NCBI RefSeq assembly: GCF_012027725.1
Contig: NZ_SJOU01000001.1
Location: 1-64,000 of the forward strand
DNA: 64,000 nt
Direction of reading: 5' to 3'
Source of the DNA: Olsenella sp. SW781
Lineage (GTDB): Bacteria > Actinomycetota > Coriobacteriia > Coriobacteriales > Atopobiaceae
The notes below the pieces were generated by a model that was not told the origin of the DNA, did no database searches, and saw nothing but the letters and a program-made list of their open reading frames with translations. This document shows, one piece after another, positions 8,256-16,906 of this stretch. How positions within the stretch are numbered: the stretch's first letter is position 1; each line of letters opens with the position of its first letter. A program made the translations under genes and the position numbers.

Positions 8256-8603
8256 ATGTCTGGTGTCGTTCCGGGAACGCTGAGGGTGTCAAACGACTGC
8301 ATTGCCGACCTCGCCGGCTACGCCGCGCTCGAGTGCTACGGCGTCGTCGGCATGGCCGAGATTGACGAGCAGGCCGGCGTCGCCCGCCTGCTGCCGTCCT
8401 TCCGCCTGAGGAAGGGCATCGACGTCGCCTCCGCGGGCGGCCGCGTCGCCGTGGACCTCCACGTGATCGTGGAGCAGGGCGTCAACATGTCCTCCGTCGT
8501 GGGCAACCTCACGAGCTCGGTCAAGTTCCTGCTCAAGCAGATCGCCGAGCTCGAGAACGTTGACGTGAAGGTGCACATCGTGGGACTGCGCAACGCGCGC
8601 TAG
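8256..8603 (+). CDS. Asp23/Gls24 family envelope stress protein (YloU-like)
   Basis: 115 residues matching the Asp23/Gls24 family: GTLRVSNDCIADLAGYAALECYGVVGMAE at the N-terminus, then VDLHVIVEQGVNMSSVVGNL and VKVHIVGL. Family members sit at the cell membrane and respond to envelope or alkaline stress; the exact biochemical role is not known. GAGAGGAG precedes the ATG. The arrangement before a DAK2/fatty-acid kinase gene and recG matches Bacillus yloU-yloV-recG, supporting the call. Confidence 0.85.
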   Translation: MSGVVPGTLRVSNDCIADLAGYAALECYGVVGMAEIDEQAGVARLLPSFRLRKGIDVASAGGRVAVDLHVIVEQGVNMSSVVGNLTSSVKFLLKQIAELENVDVKVHIVGLRNAR

Positions 8604-8637
8604 GCGCCCCCGTCGAGAAGAACCGAGGTACCCCAAG

Positions 8638-10305
8638 ATGATTTCGACCGTCATCCGCACCTGCTTCCCCGTCGCCGCGAAGGTCGTGGCCGACCGTGCG
8701 GAGGAGATCAACAAGCTCAACGTGTTCCCGGTCCCTGACGGCGACACCGGCACGAACATGTCCCTCACGCTCAACACCGTGGTCAAGGAGGTCGAGGCCC
8801 TCCCCGCGAGCGCCACGATCGACGACATCGCCAAGGCGATCACCCACGGCTCGCTCATGGGCGCGCGCGGCAACTCGGGCGTCATCACGAGCCAGATCCT
8901 GCGCGGCATCGCCGAGGGCCTCTGCGACGCGAAGAACCAGGACCACCCCACGCCCGGCGACATCGCGCACGCCTGGCGGCGCGGCGTGAAGGTGGCCTTC
9001 AAGGCCGTCCGCAAGCCGGTCGAGGGCACCATCCTCACGGTCCTGCGCGACGTCTCGGCCAAGGCCGACCAGCTCGAGAAGCGCCGCGACCTTACCTGCC
9101 ACGAGATGCTCGACGCCCTCGTCGTCGAGGCCTACGAGTCCGTGGCCCGCACGCCCGAGCTCCTGCCCGTCCTCAAGGAGAACGGCGTCGTGGACTCGGG
9201 CGCCTTCGGCTTCGCCACGTTCCTCGAGGCCTTCGTGAACGCCGCCACCGGCAAGGCCGGCGAGCTCACCGACTTCAAGACCACCGTCGACGCCAAGGCC
9301 GACGTCTCCGCCAAGGTGCAGATCGAGCTCAACGACGACTGGGAGGGCTCGGAGTTCCGCTACTGCAACGAGTTCCTCTTCAAGGCCGAGAAGGACTTCG
9401 ACGTCGACGCGTCTCTGGCCTACCTCGCCACGCTCGGCGACTGCGAGCTCATCGTGGGCGCCTACCCCGACTTCAAGGTGCACGTGCACTCCAACGAGCC
9501 CAACCGCGTGCTCGAGTACATGCTCCAGTTCGGACAGGTCTACGAGGTCTTCATTCACAACATGGACATGGAGTCCCACGACCGCACCGCCAAGATCGCC
9601 GCCGACCAGGCCGGCGAGGCCGAGAAGGACGGGCCGCGCAAGGCCCTCGGCTTCGTAGCCGTGGCCGCCGGCTCGGGCGAGGAGGAGATCCTGCGCTCCC
9701 TCGGCGTCGACGTGGTGGTCTCCGGCGGCCAGACGATGAACCCGTCGACGGCCGACATCCTCACCGCCATCGAGGAGGTCAACGCGGAGAACGTGATCGT
9801 CCTGCCGGGCAACGGCAACATCCGCATGGCCGCCGAGGCCGCGGCCTCGGCCTGCGAGGGCTCGAAGGTGGCCGTGGTCCCCACCAAGACCGTGCTCCAG
9901 GGCTTCTCCGCGATGTTCGTCGTGGACCCGGAGGGCACGCTCGAGGACAACGTCGAGGCCATGACCGAGGCCATCGCCGACGTCCGCGGCGGCGAGGTCA
10001 CCACCGCCGTGCGCGACTCGCAGGCCGCCGACGGCAGCCCCATCCACGCGGGCGACGTCATGGGCATCCAGGACGACTCCATCGACGTGGTGGGCTCCTC
10101 CGTGGAGCAGGTCACGCTCGACCTCATCGCCAAGATGCAGGACGAGGAGGAGGGCGACTCGCTCACCATCCTCGCCGGCCAGGACATGGACGACGAGGCC
10201 TTCGAGGCGCTCGTCGCCGCCATCGAGGAGGCCCAGCCCGACCTCGAGGTCGACCCGCACCGCGGCGAGCAGCCCCTCTACCCGGTGATCTTCTCCATAG
10301 AGTAG
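8638..10305 (+). CDS. fakA: Fatty acid kinase catalytic subunit FakA-like (DAK2/DegV-associated)
   Basis: 555 residues. The N-terminal DAK2 kinase domain (about 1-200) contains EINKLNVFPVPDGDTGTNM (22-40), which binds ATP-magnesium, and the ARGNSGVITSQ motif near 78. A middle and a C-terminal domain follow, ending in GEQPLYPVIFSIE, the typical end of YloV proteins. Family members phosphorylate exogenous fatty acids bound to a FakB (DegV) partner, feeding PlsX/PlsY phospholipid synthesis. plsX and acpP lie in the same gene run. GAGG precedes the ATG. No FakB gene is in the window. Confidence 0.88.
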   Translation: MISTVIRTCFPVAAKVVADRAEEINKLNVFPVPDGDTGTNMSLTLNTVVKEVEALPASATIDDIAKAITHGSLMGARGNSGVITSQILRGIAEGLCDAKNQDHPTPGDIAHAWRRGVKVAFKAVRKPVEGTILTVLRDVSAKADQLEKRRDLTCHEMLDALVVEAYESVARTPELLPVLKENGVVDSGAFGFATFLEAFVNAATGKAGELTDFKTTVDAKADVSAKVQIELNDDWEGSEFRYCNEFLFKAEKDFDVDASLAYLATLGDCELIVGAYPDFKVHVHSNEPNRVLEYMLQFGQVYEVFIHNMDMESHDRTAKIAADQAGEAEKDGPRKALGFVAVAAGSGEEEILRSLGVDVVVSGGQTMNPSTADILTAIEEVNAENVIVLPGNGNIRMAAEAAASACEGSKVAVVPTKTVLQGFSAMFVVDPEGTLEDNVEAMTEAIADVRGGEVTTAVRDSQAADGSPIHAGDVMGIQDDSIDVVGSSVEQVTLDLIAKMQDEEEGDSLTILAGQDMDDEAFEALVAAIEEAQPDLEVDPHRGEQPLYPVIFSIE

Positions 10306-10310
10306 GTCCC

Positions 10311-12473
10311 TTGGCGGCGCGACCGTCCATACCGGCAGCTGCGGAGAGGGTGCAGAGAACCTGCGCCCTCTCTGACTCTGTGTCGCGCCTGCGCTACGTC
10401 TCGGGCGCGCGCGAGGAGGCGCTGCGCCGCCTGGGGCTCGCGCGCGTGCGCGAGCTCATGCTGCACGTGCCGCACCGCTACCTCGACTTCACGCGCGTGA
10501 CCAAGATCGCCCGCGCGGACGTGGGGACGGACGCCACGATCGTGGCGACGGTCGACCGCGTGGAGCTCAAGCGGCCGCGCCCCCGCATGCAGATCGTCGA
10601 GCTCTCGGTGATGGACGAGACGGGCGTGCTCGTGGCCACCTTCTTCCGCCAGCCCTGGATCGCCGAGCAGGTGCGCGTCGGCGACCGCGTGGCCCTCTCC
10701 GGCAAGGTGGAGTTCTCCTACGGCTTCAAGCGCATGAAGGCCCCGTTCCACGAGGTCCTGGGCCCCGCCGCCGGGGCGGGCGGCTACGCCCGCGTGCTGC
10801 CGGTCCACCCGGTGGGGGAGGGCGTCACCGCCTCGTGGATGCGCCGCATCGTGGCCGCGGCCCTCGCGGACGTGGGCGACGTCTGCGACTGGCTCCCGGC
10901 GGGCCTCGTCGCCCGGCGCGGGCTCATGACGCTCGCCCGCGCGCTTCGCGAGGTGCACTTCCCCACGTCGGTCGCCGCGGCGGGGCGCGCCCGGCGCCGC
11001 CTCGCCTACGACGAGCTCCTCTGCCTGCAGCTCGCGCTGCTCTGCCGCCAGAGCGTGGAGCTCGCCGGCGTGGAGCCGGTCTCGCACGTGACGTCCGGCC
11101 CGCACATGGACGCGCTTCTCGCCGCGCTGCCCTTCTCGCTCACCGACGAGCAGCGCGCCGCCGCCGACCGGGTCCTGGCCGACATGGCCGCCCCGCGCGT
11201 GATGAACCGCCTGCTCCTGGGCGACGTCGGCACCGGCAAGACCGCCGTCGCCGCCGTGGCGCTCGCCGCCGTCGCGGACACCGGGACGCAGGCGGCCGTC
11301 ATGGCGCCCACCTCCGTCCTCGCCCGGCAGTACGCCGAGAAGCTCGGCCCCGTCCTCGACGAGGCGCGCGTGAGCTGGGCCCTCGTGACCGGCTCCACGC
11401 CGGCCGACGAGCGCGCCATCGCCGAGATGGCCGCGGCCCGCGGGGAGCTCACGGTGCTCTTCGGGACGACGGCGCTCCTCTCCGAGGGCGTCGAGTTCGC
11501 CGCGCTCTCGCTCGCGGTGATCGACGAGCAGCACCGCTTCGGCGTGGACCAGCGCGCGGCGCTCCGGCGCAAGGGGGCGGGCGCGGACCTGCTCGCCATG
11601 ACGGCCACGCCCATCCCACGCACGCTCGCGCTCTCGTTCTACGGGGACGTGGAGCTCTCGGAGATCCGGCGCCGCCCGCGCCCCGGCGCCGGCGTCGAGA
11701 CCCGGCTCGTGACGCCCGACAGCCTCGACCTCGCCTGGGGGGCCATACGCGAGGCCGCAGCGGCGGGGCACCAGGCCTACGTGATCTGCCCGCTCGTCGA
11801 CGACGCGGACGACGGCGCCGAGCTCGACGACGTGCCGGAGGGCCTCACCTCGGCCGCGCCGCGCCTGCGCTCGGCCACCTCCACCCTCGCCGACCTGCGC
11901 TCGCACATCCTGCCGGAGCTCTCGTGCGACCTCCTCACGGGCCGCATGGCGGCGGGCGAGAAGGACCGCGCGATGGAGCGCTTCCGCTCCGGGGAGACGC
12001 AGGTGCTCGTCTCCACGACGGTCGTCGAGGTGGGCGTGGACGTCCCCAACGCCACCGTCATGGTGGTGCTCGACGCCGACCGCTTCGGCCTCGCGACCCT
12101 GCATCAGCTGCGCGGTCGCGTGGGCCGCGGCGACGTCGCGGGCACCGTCTTCCTCTCGAGCGCCGCGAAGCGCGGCTCCACCGCGAGGCGGCGCCTCTCC
12201 GCGCTCGAGCGGACGTCGGACGGCTTCGAGCTGGCGGAGCTCGACCTGCGCCTGCGGCACGAGGGGGAGGTGCTCGGCTATCGCCAGCACGGCGGCGTGA
12301 CGCTCAGGATCTCCGACCTCGAGGCGGACCGCGACCTCGTGGAGGCCGCGCACGCCGACGCCCGGGCCATCGCGGACGACGACCCGCGCCTGCGCGCGCC
12401 CGCCCACCGGGCGATGGCGCTCGAGGTGCGCGACCGCTTCGGCGCCTACTTCGAGGAGCTTGACCGAGCATGA
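10311..12473 (+). CDS. recG: ATP-dependent DNA helicase RecG
   Basis: Up to 720 residues. An N-terminal wedge/OB domain is followed by superfamily 2 helicase motifs: Walker A GDVGTGKT near 303, the RecG-type DEQH box IDEQHRFG near 403, MTATPIPRT near 423, and VVEVGVDVPNA with QLRGRVGRG near 570-605. It remodels stalled replication forks and branched DNA. The TTG at 10311, 5 bp after fakA, is used; a GTG at 10380 is a possible shorter start. It overlaps rsmD by 4 bp. Confidence 0.95.
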   Translation: MAARPSIPAAAERVQRTCALSDSVSRLRYVSGAREEALRRLGLARVRELMLHVPHRYLDFTRVTKIARADVGTDATIVATVDRVELKRPRPRMQIVELSVMDETGVLVATFFRQPWIAEQVRVGDRVALSGKVEFSYGFKRMKAPFHEVLGPAAGAGGYARVLPVHPVGEGVTASWMRRIVAAALADVGDVCDWLPAGLVARRGLMTLARALREVHFPTSVAAAGRARRRLAYDELLCLQLALLCRQSVELAGVEPVSHVTSGPHMDALLAALPFSLTDEQRAAADRVLADMAAPRVMNRLLLGDVGTGKTAVAAVALAAVADTGTQAAVMAPTSVLARQYAEKLGPVLDEARVSWALVTGSTPADERAIAEMAAARGELTVLFGTTALLSEGVEFAALSLAVIDEQHRFGVDQRAALRRKGAGADLLAMTATPIPRTLALSFYGDVELSEIRRRPRPGAGVETRLVTPDSLDLAWGAIREAAAAGHQAYVICPLVDDADDGAELDDVPEGLTSAAPRLRSATSTLADLRSHILPELSCDLLTGRMAAGEKDRAMERFRSGETQVLVSTTVVEVGVDVPNATVMVVLDADRFGLATLHQLRGRVGRGDVAGTVFLSSAAKRGSTARRRLSALERTSDGFELAELDLRLRHEGEVLGYRQHGGVTLRISDLEADRDLVEAAHADARAIADDDPRLRAPAHRAMALEVRDRFGAYFEELDRA

Positions 12474-13087
12474 GGATCGTTGGGGGAAAGTGGCGCGGTC
12501 GCGCCATCGAGGCGCCCAGGGGGCGCGACGTCACGCGGCCGACGACGGACCGCACGCGCGAGCGCGTGGCGTCGATGGTCCTTTCGGCCATGGGGCTCGA
12601 CCTCTCGGGCCGCTCGGTGCTCGACGCGTTCGCGGGGTCGGGCGCCATGGGGTTCGAGCTGCTCTCGCGCGGCGCCGCGCGGGCGACCTTCGTGGACCGC
12701 GACCGCAGGGCCGTGGCGCTCGTCCGCCGCACCGCGGCCTCGCTCGGGGCGCGCCCCGGCGAGTTCTTCTCGCTCGCGGGCGACGTCTGCGCGCTCGCGG
12801 GCCGGGGGCTCCCGGGGGCGCCCTTCGACGTCGTCTTCCTCGACCCGCCCTACGCCATGGGGGCCGACGCCGTGAGCGGGCTCGTCTCCGGGCTCGCCGG
12901 GACGGGGCAGCTCGCCCCGGGCGCCGTGGTGGTGTACGAGCACGCGGCGCGCACGCCCGGCCTCTCGTGCGCGGGCCTCGACCTCGTCCGCTCGAAGACG
13001 CACGGCGTCTCGACGGTGGACCTGCTGACCTATGACACCCCGGCCGAGGGCGCGCACGCCCCCGCCGCGGGACCGGAAGGGGAGTGA
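12470..13087 (+). CDS. rsmD: 16S rRNA (guanine966-N2)-methyltransferase
   Basis: 205 residues. It starts MRIVGGKWRGR, typical of RsmD, followed by RPTTDRTRERV, the SAM-binding DAFAGSGAMGFE (about 47-58) and the catalytic DPPYA near 124. It methylates G966 of 16S rRNA in the assembling 30S subunit. It overlaps recG by 4 bp and nearly touches coaD; the rsmD-coaD pair is widely conserved. Confidence 0.94.
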   Translation: MRIVGGKWRGRAIEAPRGRDVTRPTTDRTRERVASMVLSAMGLDLSGRSVLDAFAGSGAMGFELLSRGAARATFVDRDRRAVALVRRTAASLGARPGEFFSLAGDVCALAGRGLPGAPFDVVFLDPPYAMGADAVSGLVSGLAGTGQLAPGAVVVYEHAARTPGLSCAGLDLVRSKTHGVSTVDLLTYDTPAEGAHAPAAGPEGE

Positions 13088-13089
13088 GC

Positions 13090-13599
13090 ATGAGCTCTGA
13101 GACCATCACCCACGTCGTCGTCCCGGGCACCTTCGACCCGGTGACGCTCGGACACGTCGACGTCATCCGCCGCGCCCGGAGGCTCTTCCCCCGGGTGACG
13201 GTGGCCGTGGCGGCGTCCGTCAACAAGAACGGGCGGGGCACCGCCTTCACCCTCGAGGAGCGCGCCGACATGATCCGCGAGGCCATCGCGCTCGAGGGCA
13301 TGCCCGCCGACATCGAGGTCATGCCCTTCACCGGGCTTCTCGTCGACTTCTGCAAGGAGCTCGGCGCGGGCGGCGTCGTGAAGGGCCTGCGCGCCATGAC
13401 CGACTTCGAGTACGAGCTGCAGCAGGCGGACCTCAACTTCCACCTCTCGCCCGACATCGAGTCGGTCTTCGTCATGTCGAGCCCCGAGTACGGCTACGTC
13501 TCGTCCTCCATCGTGCGCGAGATCGCGTCGATGGGGTCGGACGTGAGCAGCCTCGTTCCCGCCAACGTGGACGCGCGCCTGCGCGCCCACTACGCCTGA
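13090..13599 (+). CDS. coaD: Phosphopantetheine adenylyltransferase
   Basis: 169 residues. The nucleotidyltransferase motif GTFDPVTLGHVDVI is near residue 10, KGLRAMTDFEYE follows near 95, and SSSIVREIASMG near 140 holds the second signature. It makes dephospho-CoA from phosphopantetheine and ATP. The ATG at 13090 has GGGGAG at good spacing; a GTG at 13084 overlapping the rsmD stop would add two residues. Confidence 0.95.
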   Translation: MSSETITHVVVPGTFDPVTLGHVDVIRRARRLFPRVTVAVAASVNKNGRGTAFTLEERADMIREAIALEGMPADIEVMPFTGLLVDFCKELGAGGVVKGLRAMTDFEYELQQADLNFHLSPDIESVFVMSSPEYGYVSSSIVREIASMGSDVSSLVPANVDARLRAHYA

Positions 13600-13670
13600 C
13601 GAAGCTGCCCCACATCCCTGACGTTCTCGTTGAGCAGGGCGTCTGCTGCCTTTGCCCGTCGCGAATCTGC

Positions 13671-13713
13671 TACCATGCTGAGAGATAGGGCTCGACCATC
13701 GGGCTTGGCGCCC
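13671..13713 (+). promoter_or_regulatory. Extended -10 and leader hairpin before the coiled-coil gene
   Basis: TGC-TACCAT (13668-13676), the same box as before ileS, then a small hairpin TCGGGC-TTGGC-GCCCGA near 13697-13713. It marks a transcription start inside the coaD-yceD run. Confidence 0.45.
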
Positions 13714-13739
13714 GACGAATCACGCGAAAGGAACCATAG

Positions 13740-14237
13740 ATGCAGCCAGGTGAGGAGATCGAGAGCTTGGTCGACGAGCTCGAGCAGATCGTGACCGAGG
13801 CTAAGTCCCCGATCATGGACAACGGGCAGAAGAAGATCGTCGACGCCCAGGACATCTACGAGATCCTGGACGAGATTCGCCGCGTCTTCCCGCAGGAGTT
13901 CGCCGACGCGCGCCGCATCCTCAAGGAGGAGCAGGAGACCATCGACCGCGCCCAGCAGCAGGCGAGCTCCATCATCGCCGACGCCCAGCAGCAGGCGATG
14001 ATCCTCGCGGGCGACCAGGAGATCGTCCGCCTCGCCCAGCAGCAGGCCGACGGCATCCGCGACCAGGCCGCGCAGTACGAGCGCGACACCCGCTACAACG
14101 CCGAGGAGTACGCCGACACGGTGCTCGCCCACCTCGAGGAGAACCTCAAGAGCCTCACGAGCTCGGTCACGCGCGTGCGCCAGACGCTCGACGAGAACTC
14201 CGGCCCGCGCAACACCACCAACAACGTCCCCTGGTAG
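13740..14237 (+). CDS. Coiled-coil protein of unknown function (ATPase/DivIVA-like)
   Basis: 165 residues, acidic, with a long helical middle rich in Q, A and E: RILKEEQETIDRAQQQASSIIADAQQQAM ... QQADGIRDQAAQYERD, heptad-like and resembling the stalk of V-type ATPase subunits or DivIVA proteins. There is no signal peptide, membrane segment or Walker motif. AAAGGAA precedes the ATG. It sits 2 bp before yceD in the conserved coaD-yceD-rpmF region, so a cell-division or envelope-related role is possible, but the function cannot be read from the sequence. Confidence 0.75.
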   Translation: MQPGEEIESLVDELEQIVTEAKSPIMDNGQKKIVDAQDIYEILDEIRRVFPQEFADARRILKEEQETIDRAQQQASSIIADAQQQAMILAGDQEIVRLAQQQADGIRDQAAQYERDTRYNAEEYADTVLAHLEENLKSLTSSVTRVRQTLDENSGPRNTTNNVPW

Positions 14238-14239
14238 CC

Positions 14240-14833
14240 ATGGACCCCATCATCCTGCCCATCGACGAGCGCCTCGCGGCCGCGGGCGACACCTGGTCGC
14301 TCGCGGGGCACCTCGACGAGCCCGGCTACGTCGTCGGCGACCACGAGTTCTCGCTTCCCTCCGGCATCGACTACGACGTCGTGCTCACCAACTCCGGCGA
14401 GGGCATCCTCGCCACGGGCATCCTGCGCGCCCACGTTGTGGGCACCTGCGACCGCTGCCTCGAGGACGCCGAGTTCGACGTCGACGCCGAGGTGGACGGC
14501 TACTACCTCTTCGAGGAGCCCGAGCAGCTCTCCGATGACGAGGACGAGGCCGACTTCGAGCTCGTCTCGGCCGACCGCACGATCGACCTCTCGGGCGCGC
14601 TCGTCTCCGCGCTCGTGATGGAGACGCCCTTCGTGGTGCTCTGCCGCGAGGACTGCGCCGGGCTCTGCCCCGTGTGCGGCGCCAACCTCAACGAGGAGGA
14701 CTGCGGCCACGCCGCGCAGCTCGAGGCCCGGCGCGAGGCGGACCGGATCGCGTCGTCGCCCTTCGCGGCGCTCGCCGGCCTCGACCTCGGCGGGGAGGGC
14801 CCCTCGGACGCGGCCGCGCCCGACGCGGAGTGA
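14240..14833 (+). CDS. YceD/DUF177 family protein
   Basis: 197 residues. The DUF177 core is recognisable by GTCDRCLEDAEFDVDAEVDGYYLF and a second cysteine cluster CREDCAGLCPVCGANLNEEDCGH, giving two CXXC-type pairs that probably bind zinc. In other bacteria and plastids YceD affects 23S rRNA accumulation and is encoded just before rpmF, as here. An acidic EDEAD stretch is in the middle and a poorly conserved tail follows. Confidence 0.9.
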   Translation: MDPIILPIDERLAAAGDTWSLAGHLDEPGYVVGDHEFSLPSGIDYDVVLTNSGEGILATGILRAHVVGTCDRCLEDAEFDVDAEVDGYYLFEEPEQLSDDEDEADFELVSADRTIDLSGALVSALVMETPFVVLCREDCAGLCPVCGANLNEEDCGHAAQLEARREADRIASSPFAALAGLDLGGEGPSDAAAPDAE

Positions 14834-14851
14834 AGAATTGCTGATGAGGTG

Positions 14852-14880
14852 TTCTTTGTCTCGCCCAGTCGTGCTATAGT
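14852..14880 (+). promoter_or_regulatory. rpmF promoter
   Basis: TTCTTT (14852-14857), a 17-bp spacer and TATAGT (14875-14880) with TGC upstream. It lies 76 bp before rpmF, giving a leader with two small hairpins. Confidence 0.6.
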
Positions 14881-14956
14881 GTCTCTTCGCATGACTGGCG
14901 ACACGCCATCTCCGTGCGTGCGGAGGGGCAGAGGTTTGTGAACAGGAGAGTCTGAC

Positions 14957-15136
14957 ATGGCAGTACCCAAGCAAAAGAAGGGCCGCGGCGCCACCCACAC
15001 CCGTCGTTCGGCCAACAGCAAGCTCGAGGCCTCGGCCCGTTCCGTGTGCCCCCAGTGCGGCGCCCCCAAGCTCCCGCACCACGTGTGCCCCAACTGCGGT
15101 CACTACAAGGACCGCGAGGTCATCGTCACCGAGTAG
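14957..15136 (+). CDS. rpmF: 50S ribosomal protein L32
   Basis: A 59-residue protein starting MAVPKQKKGRG, with HTRRSANSKL and a zinc ribbon CPQCGAPKLPHHVCPNCGHY. This is the four-cysteine L32 form, and its length is normal for the family. ACAGGAG precedes the ATG. It lies between yceD and plsX, the order seen in many bacteria, but has its own promoter and terminator here. Confidence 0.97.
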   Translation: MAVPKQKKGRGATHTRRSANSKLEASARSVCPQCGAPKLPHHVCPNCGHYKDREVIVTE

Positions 15137-15165
15137 GCACGCCAGGCCGACTCATCGGAGCCTTC

Positions 15166-15196
15166 GGGGCCGTCCCGCTCGGGGACGGCCCCTTTT
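15166..15196 (+). terminator. rpmF rho-independent terminator
   Basis: GGGGCCGTCCC (15166-15176) pairs with its perfect complement ending at 15192, loop GCTCG, then TTTT. Confidence 0.85.
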
Positions 15197-15198
15197 CG

Positions 15199-15231
15199 TT
15201 GCCTAAATGGGGACAGGCCCCTTTTAGGCAA
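15199..15231. repeat. GGGACA-type palindrome (family H), single unit
   Basis: TTGCCTAAA-T-GGGG-ACAGG-CCCC-T-TTTAGGCAA, a near-perfect 33-nt palindrome immediately after the rpmF terminator. The core GGGGACAGGC matches the other copies of this family. Confidence 0.75.
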
Positions 15232-15257
15232 GTTTCGCCGTGCGCCCCGCCCTTCGC

Positions 15258-15483
15258 CGAGCATGCCCCGGAGCACGGAAACGACCGGTTCGGGGCCAGG
15301 TCCGTGCACCAGGGCATGCTCGGCGGGTCCCGGGGCCTCACGGGGGACGGGCCGTTGCTGCCCTGAGCATGCCTCGGCGCACGCTTCCGGCGAGCATGCC
15401 CCCGTGCACGGTTTGTGTCCCCGAATCGGCTCATTCCGTGCGCCGGGGCATGCTCGGCGATTCCGTGCGAGGGGGCATGCTCG
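15258..15483. repeat. 22-nt repeat family B, locus 1 (six copies)
   Basis: The rpmF-plsX gap holds 22-nt units reading CGAGCATGCC-YCNG-NGCACGGA. Plus-oriented copies start at 15258, 15364 and 15391; inverted copies at 15301, 15435 and 15462. Facing pairs are 43-44 bp apart start to start and tandem ones 27 bp. The same element and spacings recur at 58341-58671. Confidence 0.85.
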
Positions 15484-15545
15484 GCGAAGGGCGAGAAGGA
15501 CGTGCCGCCCGCGTGGCGAGAAGAACGCGCGCCTGCTACTTGCGG

Positions 15546-15551
15546 CATAAT
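15546..15551 (+). promoter_or_regulatory. -10-like box before plsX
   Basis: CATAAT, 46 bp before the plsX start and right after the repeat region. No convincing -35 box. Confidence 0.35.
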
Positions 15552-15596
15552 GAAGGGGTATGTGACGGGGCGCGACCGCCCCACTAAGGAGGAAGC

Positions 15597-16586
15597 ATGA
15601 CCACCATCTGCGTCGACGTCATGGGGGCGGACAAGGAGCCGCCCGTCCTTCTCGAGGGCGTCGAGGCCGCGCTCGCCGCGGACCCCGAGCTCGAGGTGCT
15701 CGTCGCCGGGGCGGCCGACGTCGTGGAGCCCTTCGCGGCCTCGCACAGCCGCGCCCGCGCGCTCGTCACCACCGAGGTCATCGCCATGTCCGAGCATCCC
15801 GCCAACGCCGTGCGCGTGAAGAAGGACGCGAGCATCGTGCGCGCCGCCGCCGCGGTGCGCGCGGGCGAGGCCGACGGCCTCTTCTCGGCCGGCTCCACCG
15901 GCGCCGTGCTCACGGCCGCGACCTTCGGCGTGGGCCGCATCAAGGGCATCAAGCGCCCCGCGCTCTCGCTGCCGTTCCCGGGCGTCTCGGGCAAGGCGAC
16001 CGTGTTTCTCGACATGGGCGCCAACGCGGACGTGAAGCCCGACGTGCTCGTGCAGTTCGCCCACATGGGGCGCGCCTACAGCCGCGCGATCATCGGGGTC
16101 GACGAGCCGCGCGTGGGCCTGCTCTGCAACGGCTCCGAGGACACCAAGGGCTCCGAGATGGCGCTCGCGTACCACGCCGCGCTCGAGGCCGGAGACTGCG
16201 GCTTCGCGGGCAACGCCGAGGGCACCGACCTGCTCGCCGGGACCTTCGACGTCATCGTGGCGGACGGCTTCACCGGCAACGTGGCCCTCAAGTCCATCGA
16301 GGGCACGGGCAAGTTCGTCATCAAGCGCCTGAAGGCGGCGATGGGCGAGTCGCTCGGCAACAAGATCGGAATGGCGCTTCTCGCCAAGTCGCTCAAGTCG
16401 CTCGCCGCCGAGATGTCCGGCGACGAGTACGGCGGCGCCATCCTGCTGGGGCTGCGCGCCCCGGTGGTGAAGGGCCACGGCGCCACGAGCGCCCGCGCCG
16501 TCTGCCAGGGCACGCTCGCCGCGGCCGCGGCCGTGCGCGCCGGGCTCACCGACAAGATCGCCGCCGCCTGCGAGATCGCGGGCTAG
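15597..16586 (+). CDS. plsX: Phosphate acyltransferase PlsX
   Basis: 329 residues. It converts acyl-ACP to acyl-phosphate, the first step of membrane phospholipid synthesis with PlsY. Family features are VDVMGADKEP at the N-terminus, SEHPANAVRVKKDASI, FSAGSTGAVLTA, FLDMGAN, and the C-terminal GGAILLGLRAPVVKGHG. A strong TAAGGAGG precedes the ATG. acpP follows, giving enzyme and carrier side by side. Confidence 0.96.
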   Translation: MTTICVDVMGADKEPPVLLEGVEAALAADPELEVLVAGAADVVEPFAASHSRARALVTTEVIAMSEHPANAVRVKKDASIVRAAAAVRAGEADGLFSAGSTGAVLTAATFGVGRIKGIKRPALSLPFPGVSGKATVFLDMGANADVKPDVLVQFAHMGRAYSRAIIGVDEPRVGLLCNGSEDTKGSEMALAYHAALEAGDCGFAGNAEGTDLLAGTFDVIVADGFTGNVALKSIEGTGKFVIKRLKAAMGESLGNKIGMALLAKSLKSLAAEMSGDEYGGAILLGLRAPVVKGHGATSARAVCQGTLAAAAAVRAGLTDKIAAACEIAG

Positions 16587-16654
16587 GGCCGGGGCGCGCC
16601 GACGCGCCCGGGACGGGTAGAATCACGGGGGATACCCCTTCGGAAGGAGACACC

Positions 16655-16894
16655 ATGGATCATGAGGCCACGCTCGCAAAGGTCATCGAGGTCGTCGACG
16701 ACACGCTGCAGCTCGGCGAGGGCGTGCAGCTCACCGAGGACACCAACCTCAAGGAGCTCGGCGCCGACTCGTTCGACCTGCTCGAGCTCGTGACCGCGCT
16801 CGAGGACGAGTTCGGCATGACGTTCCAGGACGACGCCGTCGGCAGCATCGTGACGGTCGGCCAGGTCGTCGCCGCCATCGAGGCCGCCAAGTAG
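16655..16894 (+). CDS. acpP: Acyl carrier protein
   Basis: 79 residues, strongly acidic. GADSFDLLELV carries the serine that takes the 4'-phosphopantetheine arm (canonical DSL/DSF motif), followed by the recognition helix. It carries growing acyl chains in fatty-acid synthesis. GGAAGGAG precedes the ATG, and a TAGAAT box near 16617 may be a -10. rnc starts 12 bp after the stop. Confidence 0.95.
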   Translation: MDHEATLAKVIEVVDDTLQLGEGVQLTEDTNLKELGADSFDLLELVTALEDEFGMTFQDDAVGSIVTVGQVVAAIEAAK

Positions 16895-16906
16895 GGGGCC
16901 CGTTCA

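Noticed and set aside
13676-13720. Thiamine riboswitch suggested by CTGAGAGATAGGG
   Set aside because: The second conserved block of the TPP riboswitch is missing and the downstream gene is an unrelated coiled-coil protein.
15240-15587. A small gene between rpmF and plsX
   Set aside because: The frame runs through the 22-nt repeat units, has no ribosome-binding site, and its product has no recognisable features.
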